From an uncultured Pseudomonadales bacterium (lineage in GTDB: Bacteria > Pseudomonadota > Gammaproteobacteria > Pseudomonadales > CANNCY01), in the NCBI GenBank assembly GCA_947503335.1, contig CANNCY010000003.1:248001-312000 (forward strand): a DNA stretch of 64,000 nt. The letters run 5' to 3'. The notes under the pieces were generated by a model that was given only the letters and a program-made list of their open reading frames with translations, had not been told where the DNA came from and did not search any database. Every line of letters starts with the position of its first letter. Position 1 is the first letter of the stretch. Both the position numbers and the translations under genes were made by a program. This document shows, one piece after another, positions 55,172 through 64,000 of this stretch.

Positions 55172-56545
55172 ATGTCTGCTCTAATTTCACAAACACTGCT
55201 ACAGAAATACAATGTTTCGGGGCCGCGCTATACGTCGTATCCGACCGCAATACAATTTGGCACAGATGTATGTAGTGGCGAGTATCGTTCGTGGTTAGCC
55301 AAGGCACGTCAAAAAGATAAGCCTCTCTCTATCTATGTTCACGTACCGTTTTGTAAGTCGCTTTGTTACTACTGCGGCTGTCACAAGGTGATCACGCGCT
55401 CTGGAGTGCGCACGCAGGCCTATCTACAATCGCTATTGCATGAAATTGAGATGCAGTCTTCATGGTTAAGAAGTAACCGGCCGGTCACGCAAATTCATTT
55501 TGGTGGCGGCACCCCAACTTTCTATAAAACTGATGAGTTAGTTCAGCTCTTAGAGGCGATACACGGTGCCTTTAATACGCAAATGCCTGAAATCTCGATA
55601 GAGATAGATCCTAGAACCACAACTGTTGATGATATTAAGAATTTGGCTCAGGCAGGAGTGAATCGACTTAGCTTTGGTATTCAAGACTTTGACGACCAGG
55701 TACAAGCGGCTATTAATCGTATACAGTGCGAAGAACAAACAAGGTCGCTAATCGAGGTTGCTCGCAAGTATGGTGTTGAGTCAATTTCAGTCGATTTAGT
55801 ATATGGCCTTCCGCATCAAACGATAAAGCGTTTTGAAAAGACGTTAGGCTGGGTACGTCGCATTAAGCCCGATCGTATTGCATTGTACAGTTATGCCCAT
55901 ATGCCACAGCTAATTAAAGCTCAGAGAGTAATTGACGAAACTGCGCTACCTTCGCCTGACGATAAGTTGAAGCTATTCAGTGCTGCGGCTAACGAGTTTG
56001 TGACGATGGGCTATCAACAGATTGGTATGGATCACTTTGCCTTACCGACCGATTCGCTGTCTGAAGCCTATGTTAATAACAATCTGCATCGCAATTTTAT
56101 GGGTTACTCAACTCAATCAGAGTGCGACATGATTGGTGTTGGTGCTAGTGCTATCTCAAAAATAGGATCAAACTTTTCGCAAAATATAAAAAATGTGAAG
56201 CAGTATATCGCCGCTATTAATAATGAAATACCAGCAATAGAGAGGGGATATAACTCGACCATTGAAGATCAAATTAGAGCCGAAGTCATTGAGCAAATTA
56301 TGTGTCGTCAAGAAGTGTGTTTTGAAGACATAGAGCGTCGATTTGATATTACATTTGCTGAATACTTTGCTGATGAATTAGCTAGGCTTAAGCCTTTAGT
56401 CAATGATCACTTGGTTAGCATAGAACCTAAGAGATTAAAGCTACTGCCAGCGGGGCGTGTGCTAGTACGTAATATTGCGATGGTCTTTGACGCTTATCTT
56501 ACTCATCAAGAGACAGAGCGAATTCGATTCTCAAAAGCAATCTAG
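55172..56545 (+). CDS. hemN: Oxygen-independent coproporphyrinogen III oxidase
   Basis: Radical-SAM enzyme that decarboxylates coproporphyrinogen III to protoporphyrinogen IX without oxygen, in haem synthesis. The cluster motif CKSLCYYCGC (CxxxCxxC plus the extra Cys) and FGGGTPTFY are visible, and the C-terminal HemN domain is present. The start at 55172 (MSALISQTLLQKYNVSGPRY) gives 457 residues, the E. coli length; a GTG at 55151 lies at the predicted transcript start and is rejected. Its end overlaps the convergent LacI-type gene by four bases. Confidence 0.96.
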   Translation: MSALISQTLLQKYNVSGPRYTSYPTAIQFGTDVCSGEYRSWLAKARQKDKPLSIYVHVPFCKSLCYYCGCHKVITRSGVRTQAYLQSLLHEIEMQSSWLRSNRPVTQIHFGGGTPTFYKTDELVQLLEAIHGAFNTQMPEISIEIDPRTTTVDDIKNLAQAGVNRLSFGIQDFDDQVQAAINRIQCEEQTRSLIEVARKYGVESISVDLVYGLPHQTIKRFEKTLGWVRRIKPDRIALYSYAHMPQLIKAQRVIDETALPSPDDKLKLFSAAANEFVTMGYQQIGMDHFALPTDSLSEAYVNNNLHRNFMGYSTQSECDMIGVGASAISKIGSNFSQNIKNVKQYIAAINNEIPAIERGYNSTIEDQIRAEVIEQIMCRQEVCFEDIERRFDITFAEYFADELARLKPLVNDHLVSIEPKRLKLLPAGRVLVRNIAMVFDAYLTHQETERIRFSKAI

Positions 56546-57522
56546 CTGCAGCTTTCTCTAATTATCAGTTCGCACTTAAACATATGGCGCGTATCGCTAA
56601 TTGCATCACCAAGAATAATCTTATGAAGTAGTGTCATTGCTAGCTTAGCAATCGCTTCGCGTGGTTGCCGTATTGTGGTGAGTGCAGGCGACGTGTGTGC
56701 GGCGTACTTAATGTCATCAAAGCCAATGACCGCAATATCTGAAGGAACCTGAACACCGTTGTCTGCAAGCGCAGAAATACCACCAATCGCCATATCGTCG
56801 TTGAAGTAGAAAATCGCTGAAGGACGTTGATTTAGTTGAAGGAGCTCTACAGTTGCCGCGTAGCCGCCATCAAGACTGAAATCACTATTTATAATAAGCT
56901 CTTCATTGACTATGAGTTGAGCGTCTTGCAATGCTGAACGATACCCTTCAGTTCGCTCTAGCGATGTTGAATAGCTATCTGGCCCTGTAACAGCAGCGAT
57001 GCGAGTATGCCCTTGTCTGATGAGATGATCCATAACCTGTTTAGCAGCGTTAATGTTGTCGCTGAAAACCCCAGGCATATTCTGATCTAAAATATCTTCG
57101 CATGCATTGACGATGGGTACGGGCGATTCGCCTTCTGCAAAGGGCGAGATAGGTGCAAATAAAAGAATTCCATCGATTTGACCTGATCTTGCCATCGAGG
57201 CTATCTGCCTAACATGTGCATCATTATCGATATTAGTAATTATAAGGTTGTAGCCAAGTCGGCTAGCTTCATTCTCAATCGTTTGAATCAGTAGTTCATT
57301 GAATGGATTCGACACCTTGGGCAAGGCAAGCAGGATATTTGTTGCACGCCTATTTCTTAAATTAGAAGCAAAATGATTAGGCTGATAATTAAGCTCTTTG
57401 ATTGTGGCAAGCACTTTAGCGAGAGTCGCTTTATTAACGACCGATGGGTTGTTTAGCGCTCGCGATACAGTAGAGGGAGAGACGCCTGCAGCTTCTGCGA
57501 TTTGTTTTATACCCGTTGTCAT
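56542..57522 (-). CDS. LacI-family transcriptional regulator
   Basis: A 326-residue LacI/GalR regulator. The helix-turn-helix and hinge (GIKQIAEAAGVSPSTVSRALNN and the NYQPNHFASNLR segment) occupy the first 60 residues; the sugar-binding domain follows, with GFDDIKYAAHTSP. The ATG at 57522 is preferred over a TTG two codons upstream. It is divergent from the GH3 gene across a short spacer that contains a consensus operator, so it most likely represses the glucan locus until a sugar is bound. Confidence 0.93.
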   Translation of the reverse strand: MTTGIKQIAEAAGVSPSTVSRALNNPSVVNKATLAKVLATIKELNYQPNHFASNLRNRRATNILLALPKVSNPFNELLIQTIENEASRLGYNLIITNIDNDAHVRQIASMARSGQIDGILLFAPISPFAEGESPVPIVNACEDILDQNMPGVFSDNINAAKQVMDHLIRQGHTRIAAVTGPDSYSTSLERTEGYRSALQDAQLIVNEELIINSDFSLDGGYAATVELLQLNQRPSAIFYFNDDMAIGGISALADNGVQVPSDIAVIGFDDIKYAAHTSPALTTIRQPREAIAKLAMTLLHKIILGDAISDTRHMFKCELIIRESCS

Positions 57523-57582
57523 GCCCAATCAGACCTAAAAAATGAAGTGCGATGATACATGATTACTTGAATAAAATGATTT

Positions 57583-57596
57583 TGCAAACGATTTCA
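57583..57596. promoter_or_regulatory. LacI-family operator
   Basis: TGCAAACGATTTCA fits the LacI-family form TGNAANCGNTTNCA with its central CG. It lies 42 bases before the GH3 start codon in the divergent spacer and is the probable site of the adjacent LacI protein. Confidence 0.8.
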
Positions 57597-57637
57597 TAAC
57601 GTGATAAAACAAGGAAAAAATCAAAATAGAGATCGTT

Positions 57638-60166
57638 ATGCGCTTATTTGCTCCTATTGCCTTAGTGGCTGCAACTGCTCTTGTCGCTTGCTCCAATGAA
57701 GATAGTTCAAACGTAGATGGCTCAGTCGAAACAGGCGCCGAGCTTTCGTCAGATTCTTCAGTCACCGTCGATGAGAATGTACATAAATCGACGATTTGGC
57801 CGAAAATCGAAAGTGGCATTCAGCTTAATCCAGAACACGAAGCAAAGATTGACCAATGGCTAAAGGTGATGCCTTTAGAACATAAGGTCGCTCAGATGGT
57901 ACAAGGCGAAATACGCCACGTAACTCCTGAGCACGTCAAAAAATATAGGCTAGGAACCGTGCTAAATGGTGGTGGCTCTTACCCTAATCAAGACCGTGAG
58001 TCATCGGTTGCCGATTGGCTTGCGCTAGCAGATGCATATTATGAGGCATCAATGGCCCCAGGGTTAGACTACGAGCCTATCCCGCTAATCTGGGGTACAG
58101 ATGCCGTTCATGGTCACAATAATGTGCAAGGGGCAATTCTGTTTCCTCATAATATCGGGCTTGGAGCTACACGTAATCCAGAATTACTACGCCGTATTGG
58201 CGCTGCAACAGGTCAACAGGTAGCGGCTACCGCCATCGACTGGACCTTCGCACCAACCGTAGCCAATGCAATCGATCCAAGATGGGGGCGCACCTACGAG
58301 AGTTACGGTAACGACACAAGTATTATTAGCCAATATTCAGCCGAAATCGTAAAGGGATTACAGGGCGAGGTTGGCAACGATCTATTTTCTGAAGGCAGAT
58401 TAATCTCTACGGTTAAGCACTTTTTGGGTGATGGCGGTACGACTCGTGGCGTAGATCAAGGAAATACCGAAGTTGATGAGCAAACGTTGTTTAACGTGCA
58501 TGGCTCAGGGTATGTCGGTGGTTTAAACGCTGGTGCTCAAACCGTGATGGCCTCGTTCAACAGTTGGAATGGCGAAAAAATACATGGTTACAAGTATCTA
58601 TTGACCGACGTGTTAAAAGACACCATGGGTTTTGACGGATTTGTGGTAGGTGATTGGAATGGTCACGGCCAAGTCGAAGGTTGCTCTAATGCCCACTGCC
58701 CTCAATCGATAAACGCAGGCGTTGATGTGATCATGGTGCCTGACGATTGGGAAGCATTCTTGTTAAACACCATTGAAGACGTAAAGCAGGGGCGCATCTC
58801 AGAAGAGCGTGTAGATGATGCGGTGCGCAGAATCTTACGTGTCAAATTGCGTTCAGGCGTCTTTGAAAGAGGTAAGCCTAGCTCTCGAAAGTATGCTGGT
58901 GATGAAGCGATGCTTAGAGGCGAAGGTATGCGCGAGTTAGCTCGTCAAGCCGTCGAAGAAAGCTTGGTGCTAATTAAAAATGACGGTGTACTACCTTTAA
59001 AGTCTGGGCAAAAGATCTATTTAGCAGGTAATGCTAAAGACGACATACAGCGCCAAATGGGCGGTTGGAGCGTTACTTGGCAGGGTACAGAGACGACCGT
59101 AAAAGATTATGAGGGTGCCACAACTATCGCAGATGCCATTGCTCATGAAGGCGTGGTAGTTGACGAAGTCTCAGAAGCAGACGTAGTGGTGGCCATTTTC
59201 GGTGAGCCACCGTACGCAGAGTTTATGGGAGATCGTACGCACCTGATCTATTCAGAGCTTGATAAAGAATCGGTAGCCCTGTTAGAGGAACTTAAATCTG
59301 CAGGTAAGCCAGTGGTATCAGTATTTATCAGTGGCAGACCAATGTGGGTCAATTTAGAGCTCAATCACTCAAATGCATTTGTCGCTGCTTGGCTTCCGGG
59401 CTATGCAGGTGAAGGCGTAGCGAATGTATTGTTTGCTAAAGATGGTAAAGACTTTAAAGGTGCTTTACCGATGCCTTGGTCTCTAGGTGATGACGTATTG
59501 GCGATGGGCCAGGTTGGAACCTATCGCGATGGAGCGATCATGCAAGGGCAAGTATCTAGTGAGATACCGAAATCTAATCTACAAGAAGATGTAGTGTTAT
59601 TGGGCACTGCCATGATCTCTGGTACCCATTGGCAAGTTCAGTCAAATGATCAAGTCGATAAGGTAACCAATAAGTCTCATTCTTTTAATGGCGTCAAAGC
59701 GTTAGCCGTTGATCATAAGGTGCAAGAAGATGCCAAGCAGGTTGAATTTGCTAATGATGGTGGGCAGCTTCAACTAATGATCTCTGAAGGTGTACTTAAT
59801 TTATCTTCGTGGAGGATTCCAAATTCAGTGCTGCAGTTCGACATAAAAGTCGACAGCATTGAGTCGGATACAACCTTAACGATCTTGCATAGAAATCAGT
59901 TAGGTGAATTTGGCGTAGATATTACTGAGTACGCAAATTCAGAGAAATCTCGCACTTGGCAAACAATCAGAATCCCGTTGGTTTGCTTATCGCCAGATGC
60001 TGGAGCCCTTTCTAGTACTGTCATGCCGTTTGCGATTCAATCAACAGGCAGCGCTATCAGTGCAGTGTCATCAATACGTGTTACTACCAGTGAGATAAGT
60101 AATGCTGATTGTTCTGACACTTGGGCGGGCGAAGGATATAAGAATTCTCACGTGACTGTGGAATAA
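57638..60166 (+). CDS. GH3-family exo-beta-glucanase/beta-glucosidase, lipoprotein
   Basis: An 842-residue glycoside hydrolase family 3 enzyme. A lipoprotein signal ends in ALVAC (lipid Cys at about 18), so it is membrane-tethered. The N-terminal GH3 domain contains HGHNN and KHFLGDGGT substrate-site residues and the nucleophile Asp in VVGDWNGHG. The C-terminal GH3 domain follows (about 440-640), then roughly 190 residues of beta-sandwich. The length and third domain are like marine exo-1,3/1,4-beta-glucanases such as ExoP. Likely to release glucose from beta-glucans for uptake, with the TonB receptor downstream. Confidence 0.92.
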   Translation: MRLFAPIALVAATALVACSNEDSSNVDGSVETGAELSSDSSVTVDENVHKSTIWPKIESGIQLNPEHEAKIDQWLKVMPLEHKVAQMVQGEIRHVTPEHVKKYRLGTVLNGGGSYPNQDRESSVADWLALADAYYEASMAPGLDYEPIPLIWGTDAVHGHNNVQGAILFPHNIGLGATRNPELLRRIGAATGQQVAATAIDWTFAPTVANAIDPRWGRTYESYGNDTSIISQYSAEIVKGLQGEVGNDLFSEGRLISTVKHFLGDGGTTRGVDQGNTEVDEQTLFNVHGSGYVGGLNAGAQTVMASFNSWNGEKIHGYKYLLTDVLKDTMGFDGFVVGDWNGHGQVEGCSNAHCPQSINAGVDVIMVPDDWEAFLLNTIEDVKQGRISEERVDDAVRRILRVKLRSGVFERGKPSSRKYAGDEAMLRGEGMRELARQAVEESLVLIKNDGVLPLKSGQKIYLAGNAKDDIQRQMGGWSVTWQGTETTVKDYEGATTIADAIAHEGVVVDEVSEADVVVAIFGEPPYAEFMGDRTHLIYSELDKESVALLEELKSAGKPVVSVFISGRPMWVNLELNHSNAFVAAWLPGYAGEGVANVLFAKDGKDFKGALPMPWSLGDDVLAMGQVGTYRDGAIMQGQVSSEIPKSNLQEDVVLLGTAMISGTHWQVQSNDQVDKVTNKSHSFNGVKALAVDHKVQEDAKQVEFANDGGQLQLMISEGVLNLSSWRIPNSVLQFDIKVDSIESDTTLTILHRNQLGEFGVDITEYANSEKSRTWQTIRIPLVCLSPDAGALSSTVMPFAIQSTGSAISAVSSIRVTTSEISNADCSDTWAGEGYKNSHVTVE

Positions 60167-60195
60167 CAACACAAATAAATTATTAGATAACAAGA

Positions 60196-62904
60196 ATGGG
60201 TAACGCTATGAACTACATTAAGCCGCTAGCGGTCGCAATATCATTTGCGAATGCTGTTGGTGCGAGCGCTGCGCTCGCACAAGAAGAAGAGAACACCAAG
60301 TCAATTGACGAAATTATCGTTACGGCGACTAAGACAGAGACGTCGTTAATGAAAACGTCGATCGCAATTAGCGCGTTCGACCAAGAGTCACTTGATCGAA
60401 ATAACATTAAGTCGATTAAAGACATTGCAAACCTTGTACCTAATATGGATATCTCGGTGATCAATGGTCAGTCAACACCCATCATTTCTATGCGAGGTGT
60501 TCGATCAACCAACGAAACTGAACTTGGTGATCCAGCAGTAGGTGTGCACCTTGACGGCGTATATTCACCACGCATGCAAGGTATCATGTCGATGATGTTT
60601 GATAATGAGCGCGTTGAGGTTTTACGTGGCCCTCAAGGCACTCTATTTGGTCGTAACTCAACTGTGGGTTCTATGAATGTTATTTCAAAGCGGCCTCAGT
60701 TTGATGACGAAGTATCAGGTAATGTAAACGCTGAACTAGGCCGTTGGAATGCTAAGTCATTCTGGGGTGCGCTTAACGTCCCAGTGACCGATACTTTTGC
60801 GCTGCGCTTTGCTGGCAAGGTACATGAACGCGACTCGTATATTGACGTTTACTATGACCCAAACCAGTACGATCAACGTTATCTAAACGAACTTGACCCA
60901 CAAATTGGTCAGGCACCTATCATTAACGGGGCAAATACGTTTACGCCAACCGAAGGTCTTACACGTACTCAGCATAGTAACTGGTGGATCGATTGGGCAG
61001 GCGGTGGTCGTCCGATTCGCGAGCTGACTAAGGCAGACCCGTCTGATTCGTACGGCAATGCAGACGAGCATGGCTATCGAATGAGTGCATTGTGGGAGCC
61101 TACTGATAAATGGTCTGTTTATGCTAGCTATCAGAAGTACAATCAAGACAGTGCTGGTGGCATCGACTTAGTAAATTGCGAAAAGCTAAGAGGTCGACCA
61201 CACCGTGATGCAAACGGTGCACCGGTTGATGGAGTGATAGGCGATTGTTCAACTTTGTTCCCACAGGATGATACTTATACGGCAGTAGTCAACGTGCCGG
61301 GTAAACTGTACTTAGATATCGATTACTACCGAGCACGCGTTGACTATGATATCAATGACAACGTACGTGCCGCGTGGATTGCAGGTTGGGAAAAGCAAGA
61401 CCGCGAATCAGCTCAAGACATGGAGCAGAGTTTAAACGCTTGGGACGGCGCTATGTTCTTCTTGCCCGGAACAGGGTCAGAAAGTTATAGCCATGAACTA
61501 CAACTGGTAGGTAGTGGTGACAAGTTAAACTGGATCGTAGGCGCTAACCTATTCCATGAGCAAACTGTTACAAAAGGTTTTTATCAGAACTCAATTCAAG
61601 ATGTCGCGTTCTGGGATCAGCCCGATCGTAGCTCTGATAGCTACGCATTTTTCGGTCAGGCAACATACTCGCTTACCGAGCAGCTGCATATGACCTTAGG
61701 TTTAAGGTATAGCAACGAAGAAAAAGAAGATGTCGGCGGGCGAGGCCTAACCTGTGCTATTTGGAATGGTTGTTATTCTAATGGCGTATGGTGGGATCCA
61801 AACGTATTGAATGCTCAGCCTTCAGATGCGTACTATGACCCATCTATCTATCCTGAATTTCAAGAAAACGATAACTATGGCGAGTGGGACAGCACCGATT
61901 GGCGTATTGGTTTAGATTACGATCTAAACGAAGATACCTTGCTATACACCTATCTTGCTACAGGCTTTAAGTCAGGTGGTATTGGTGATGTAATTCGCGC
62001 AACTGACCCCTACACCGGTGAGAATATCGAAGCTAAGACTTCGTTTGGTCAAGAAAATGTAACTACTTTCGAGGTCGGTGTTAAAACAAGCTTGCTTGAT
62101 AACAGCCTAAACCTAAGCGCCAACTATTTCTTCATGGATTATGAAGATATGCAGTATGCGAGTGTTGGGCCTGTTGCATCGATTCACCAGTTGCGTACAG
62201 AAACAAACCCAGATGGCTCACCCGTGCTTGATGGCAATGGCGATCCAGTGCAATCTTGGGTGTTGAGCCCTATGCTAGCTTATTACACGCAAAACGTTCC
62301 TGGGGCTGAAATTCAAGGTATCGAAGTTGAATTCGACTGGAAGCCTTTTGAAAATGGCCGTATGAGTGGCTTCTTTACCTGGACAGATACTGAGATTGTT
62401 GAAGATTGGAACACCAAGTGGAATTACGATCCTGTCGCTTATTTCGGCATCCCATACGAAGAATCACAAGACCCGAACAATCCATTGCTTCAGGTGAACT
62501 TAAAAGGTAATGAGCTTGCGGTTACACCGCCATTTGAAATTAACTTAAACTACGAGCATTGGTTCGAGATCAAAGGCGTAGGCAATATTGTGCCTTGGAT
62601 CAATATCCATTGGGAGGATGATTCATATCTAACCGTATGGAACGTTGAAAAGCATGTAGACAACATGAACTTCGTGATTCCAGATGAAGATATTCATTAT
62701 ACCGATGATAAGCGCGACGCATTCGTGACAGCTAATGCCACGGTCAAATGGATACCTGCTTCAGAAAGATGGTACGCCGAAGCATTTGTTTACAACATTA
62801 CTGACGAAGTTGTTCAGTACTGGGGTGGCGCTGCAGAGGGTGTTGCTAAAGGAAGTATGAGTCAACCACGTTATATGGGCATTCGCGTCGGTATGAATTG
62901 GTAA
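60196..62904 (+). CDS. TonB-dependent receptor, likely oligosaccharide uptake
   Basis: A 902-residue outer-membrane receptor. After the signal peptide (cleavage near AALAQ) comes a TonB-box-like region (DEIIVTATK), a plug domain (about 45-175; VEVLRGPQGTLFGRNSTVG), and a 22-stranded barrel ending in RVGMNW. It starts 29 bases after GH3 and has the same direction, so it is almost certainly in the same operon and imports glucan oligosaccharides. An ATG four codons downstream (60208) is an equally good start. A strong terminator follows. Confidence 0.93.
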   Translation: MGNAMNYIKPLAVAISFANAVGASAALAQEEENTKSIDEIIVTATKTETSLMKTSIAISAFDQESLDRNNIKSIKDIANLVPNMDISVINGQSTPIISMRGVRSTNETELGDPAVGVHLDGVYSPRMQGIMSMMFDNERVEVLRGPQGTLFGRNSTVGSMNVISKRPQFDDEVSGNVNAELGRWNAKSFWGALNVPVTDTFALRFAGKVHERDSYIDVYYDPNQYDQRYLNELDPQIGQAPIINGANTFTPTEGLTRTQHSNWWIDWAGGGRPIRELTKADPSDSYGNADEHGYRMSALWEPTDKWSVYASYQKYNQDSAGGIDLVNCEKLRGRPHRDANGAPVDGVIGDCSTLFPQDDTYTAVVNVPGKLYLDIDYYRARVDYDINDNVRAAWIAGWEKQDRESAQDMEQSLNAWDGAMFFLPGTGSESYSHELQLVGSGDKLNWIVGANLFHEQTVTKGFYQNSIQDVAFWDQPDRSSDSYAFFGQATYSLTEQLHMTLGLRYSNEEKEDVGGRGLTCAIWNGCYSNGVWWDPNVLNAQPSDAYYDPSIYPEFQENDNYGEWDSTDWRIGLDYDLNEDTLLYTYLATGFKSGGIGDVIRATDPYTGENIEAKTSFGQENVTTFEVGVKTSLLDNSLNLSANYFFMDYEDMQYASVGPVASIHQLRTETNPDGSPVLDGNGDPVQSWVLSPMLAYYTQNVPGAEIQGIEVEFDWKPFENGRMSGFFTWTDTEIVEDWNTKWNYDPVAYFGIPYEESQDPNNPLLQVNLKGNELAVTPPFEINLNYEHWFEIKGVGNIVPWINIHWEDDSYLTVWNVEKHVDNMNFVIPDEDIHYTDDKRDAFVTANATVKWIPASERWYAEAFVYNITDEVVQYWGGAAEGVAKGSMSQPRYMGIRVGMNW

Positions 62905-62930
62905 TCGCTTTATTACGTGTAGTAACTATT

Positions 62931-62957
62931 AGCCCAGCTTTTGCTGGGCTTTTTTTT
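62931..62957 (+). terminator. Intrinsic terminator of the glucan operon
   Basis: AGCCCAGC, a TTTT loop, GCTGGGCT and a run of T residues, 26 bases after the receptor stop. Confidence 0.93.
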
Positions 62958-63011
62958 AGATGATTGCCGCAGTATGATCGATATAAAACAGGCTATGATA
63001 TCGAGAATACT

Positions 63012-63536
63012 ATGTCTAAATTGATTCCCCTTTGCTTAGCGGTCTCAATGATCGTTGCGTTTCATGCTAAAGCTGATGAAAGTTTGATAGAAGGCTATGG
63101 CCCTTATTACCCCATCGAGCAGTCTTTTAGTTATCCCGGTGACACAAAGTTTAAAGTGCTTTGGGATGTTGCCAAGTCAGTCGATGAGGGCAAGCTAAAC
63201 AACCATATCAATTCGGTCGCTCGCTTTTACAATATGCATCTAGCGCATGGCACGACTGCTAACAATCTAGATTTAGCCTTGGTACTTCATGGTAAGGCTA
63301 CCTTTGATGCCCTTAGTGCCAAACACTATAAAGAGCGATTCGGATACGAAAACCAAACGACTCAGCTCATCGAGGCCTTACTTGAGAAGGGCGTTAAAGT
63401 AGTTGTTTGCGGTCAATCGGCTACCTATCAAAATGTTAGTGCAGATCAGCTGATAGACGGTGTAGAGATGGCTCTATCTGCAATGACTGCAAATGCTGTA
63501 CTGCAGCAACAAGGTTACACCTTAAATCCTTTTTAA
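63012..63536 (+). CDS. Secreted DsrE-family protein
   Basis: A 174-residue protein with a signal peptide (MSKLIPLCLAVSMIVAFHAKA) and a DsrE/DsrF-like fold: DLALVLHGKATFDAL, ALLEKGVKVVVCGQS with a conserved Cys, and the helix ending in VLQQQGYTLNPF. Periplasmic relatives are linked with sulfur handling, but this family is also widely found without such a role. The start at 63012 is preferred over a TTG at 62964 inside the terminator flank. It is followed 15 bases later by a cytochrome gene. Confidence 0.82.
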   Translation: MSKLIPLCLAVSMIVAFHAKADESLIEGYGPYYPIEQSFSYPGDTKFKVLWDVAKSVDEGKLNNHINSVARFYNMHLAHGTTANNLDLALVLHGKATFDALSAKHYKERFGYENQTTQLIEALLEKGVKVVVCGQSATYQNVSADQLIDGVEMALSAMTANAVLQQQGYTLNPF

Positions 63537-63551
63537 ATGGGGCGAGTACTT

Positions 63552-64000
63552 ATGCGCATCTCCAATTTGATAACAACCGCTCTCGTATGCATCTCTTCAA
63601 CGGCAGCGTCAGAGTCAATTAAAGAAACCACAGAAGCGTTATGTTCTTCGTGTCATAGCTTTTCAACCGTTGAACGCAGTCATGGTTTTAACAATTCTCA
63701 ATGGCATCGACTTATTGGTGGAATGGTCGATTTCACCGGGCAGCAACAGTTGCAATCTGAGATCGCAGATTACTTGTCTAAGCGTATACCTATTAAGGCA
63801 GACAGCTCGGTAGTGGTTAAAGGCCCTTTATCACTGCACGCTACAGTATTACCTGTGGTTACAAAAGGGCAGCGACCACGAGATCCAATCTATGACCATA
63901 ACGGCAATATCTGGTGGGTTGGGCAACGCAGTAATCAAATGGGGCGCATGAATGCTAGAACGGGCGAGGTTAAAGAGTACATGCTACCAGAGGGCACCTA
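63552..64000 (+). CDS. c-type cytochrome with Vgb-like propeller (3' partial)
   Basis: The window cuts this gene after about 149 residues. A signal peptide (MRISNLITTALVCISSTAAS) is followed by the haem motif CSSCH, then a short domain. From about residue 115 it continues into PIYDHNGNIWWVGQRSNQMG with TGEVKEYMLP, which resembles the blade repeats of virginiamycin B lyase-type beta-propellers. A haem-domain plus propeller fusion is therefore likely. The start follows GGGGCGAG; an ATG five codons upstream is possible. The DsrE-like gene is directly upstream in the same direction. Confidence 0.8.
   Translation, partial: MRISNLITTALVCISSTAASESIKETTEALCSSCHSFSTVERSHGFNNSQWHRLIGGMVDFTGQQQLQSEIADYLSKRIPIKADSSVVVKGPLSLHATVLPVVTKGQRPRDPIYDHNGNIWWVGQRSNQMGRMNARTGEVKEYMLPEGT

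Overview
The window looks like a chromosomal segment of a free-living, probably marine, heterotrophic gammaproteobacterium. The evidence is GuaC, HemN, a Vitreoscilla-type globin, an EF-G of the second gammaproteobacterial type, many outer-membrane proteins with typical signal peptides, a GH3/TonB-receptor sugar locus, and FNR-type boxes. I cannot name the genus. There is no tRNA, rRNA, insertion sequence, prophage or CRISPR array. Genes are tightly packed, with hairpin-plus-T-run terminators between units.

Layout. 1-3.6 kb: 3' end of a Ycf46-like AAA+ ATPase, a small outer-membrane barrel, a secreted DUF442-like phosphatase and guaC. 3.8-9.7 kb: an operon-like run of a homocysteine S-methyltransferase homologue, a LolA-like periplasmic carrier, two MacB/LolC-type permeases, their ATPase and an outer-membrane barrel. 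Together these look like an inner-to-outer-membrane transfer machine. 9.9-14.5 kb: a cysteine-type dihydroorotate dehydrogenase homologue, an ornithine decarboxylase-type enzyme and an isolated EF-G. 14.8-18.4 kb: an arsenate-detoxification operon (GAPDH, ArsJ efflux, plus an alpha/beta hydrolase) facing a GNAT acetyltransferase across a palindromic control region. 18.4-25.9 kb: a membrane-anchored coiled-coil protein, a lipoprotein M16 peptidase, a penicillin-acylase-family hydrolase and a small protein.

26.1-45.9 kb is dominated by a two-partner secretion locus. It consists of a 6,038-residue secreted filamentous adhesin (TpsA) and its outer-membrane translocator (TpsB). The adhesin carries an array of almost identical long repeats at 40.8-43.1 kb built from 19-residue beta-helix rungs, aromatic and cysteine-paired inserts, and a helical insert with a calcium-loop-like motif. 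A perfect FNR-type palindrome lies upstream of it.

45.9-50.1 kb: acetoacetate/short-chain acid catabolism (CoA-transferase A and B, thiolase) with a divergent LysR regulator and a small NAD(P)-binding protein. 50.1-54.0 kb: flavin-reductase-like protein, NIT-domain chemoreceptor, a DUF3127 protein with an SSB-like acidic tip and a Tag-superfamily DNA glycosylase homologue. 54.1-56.5 kb: DUF3011 protein, globin and hemN, the last with an FNR box placed as in a classical activated promoter. 56.5-62.9 kb: a compact beta-glucan-type locus (LacI regulator, GH3 lipoprotein, TonB-dependent receptor) with a textbook LacI-family operator. 63.0-64.0 kb: a secreted DsrE-like protein and the start of a c-type cytochrome apparently joined to a virginiamycin-B-lyase-like propeller, cut by the window edge.

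Recurring themes are cell-envelope export and surface structures, oxygen-responsive control and polysaccharide use. All functions are inferred from sequence alone.
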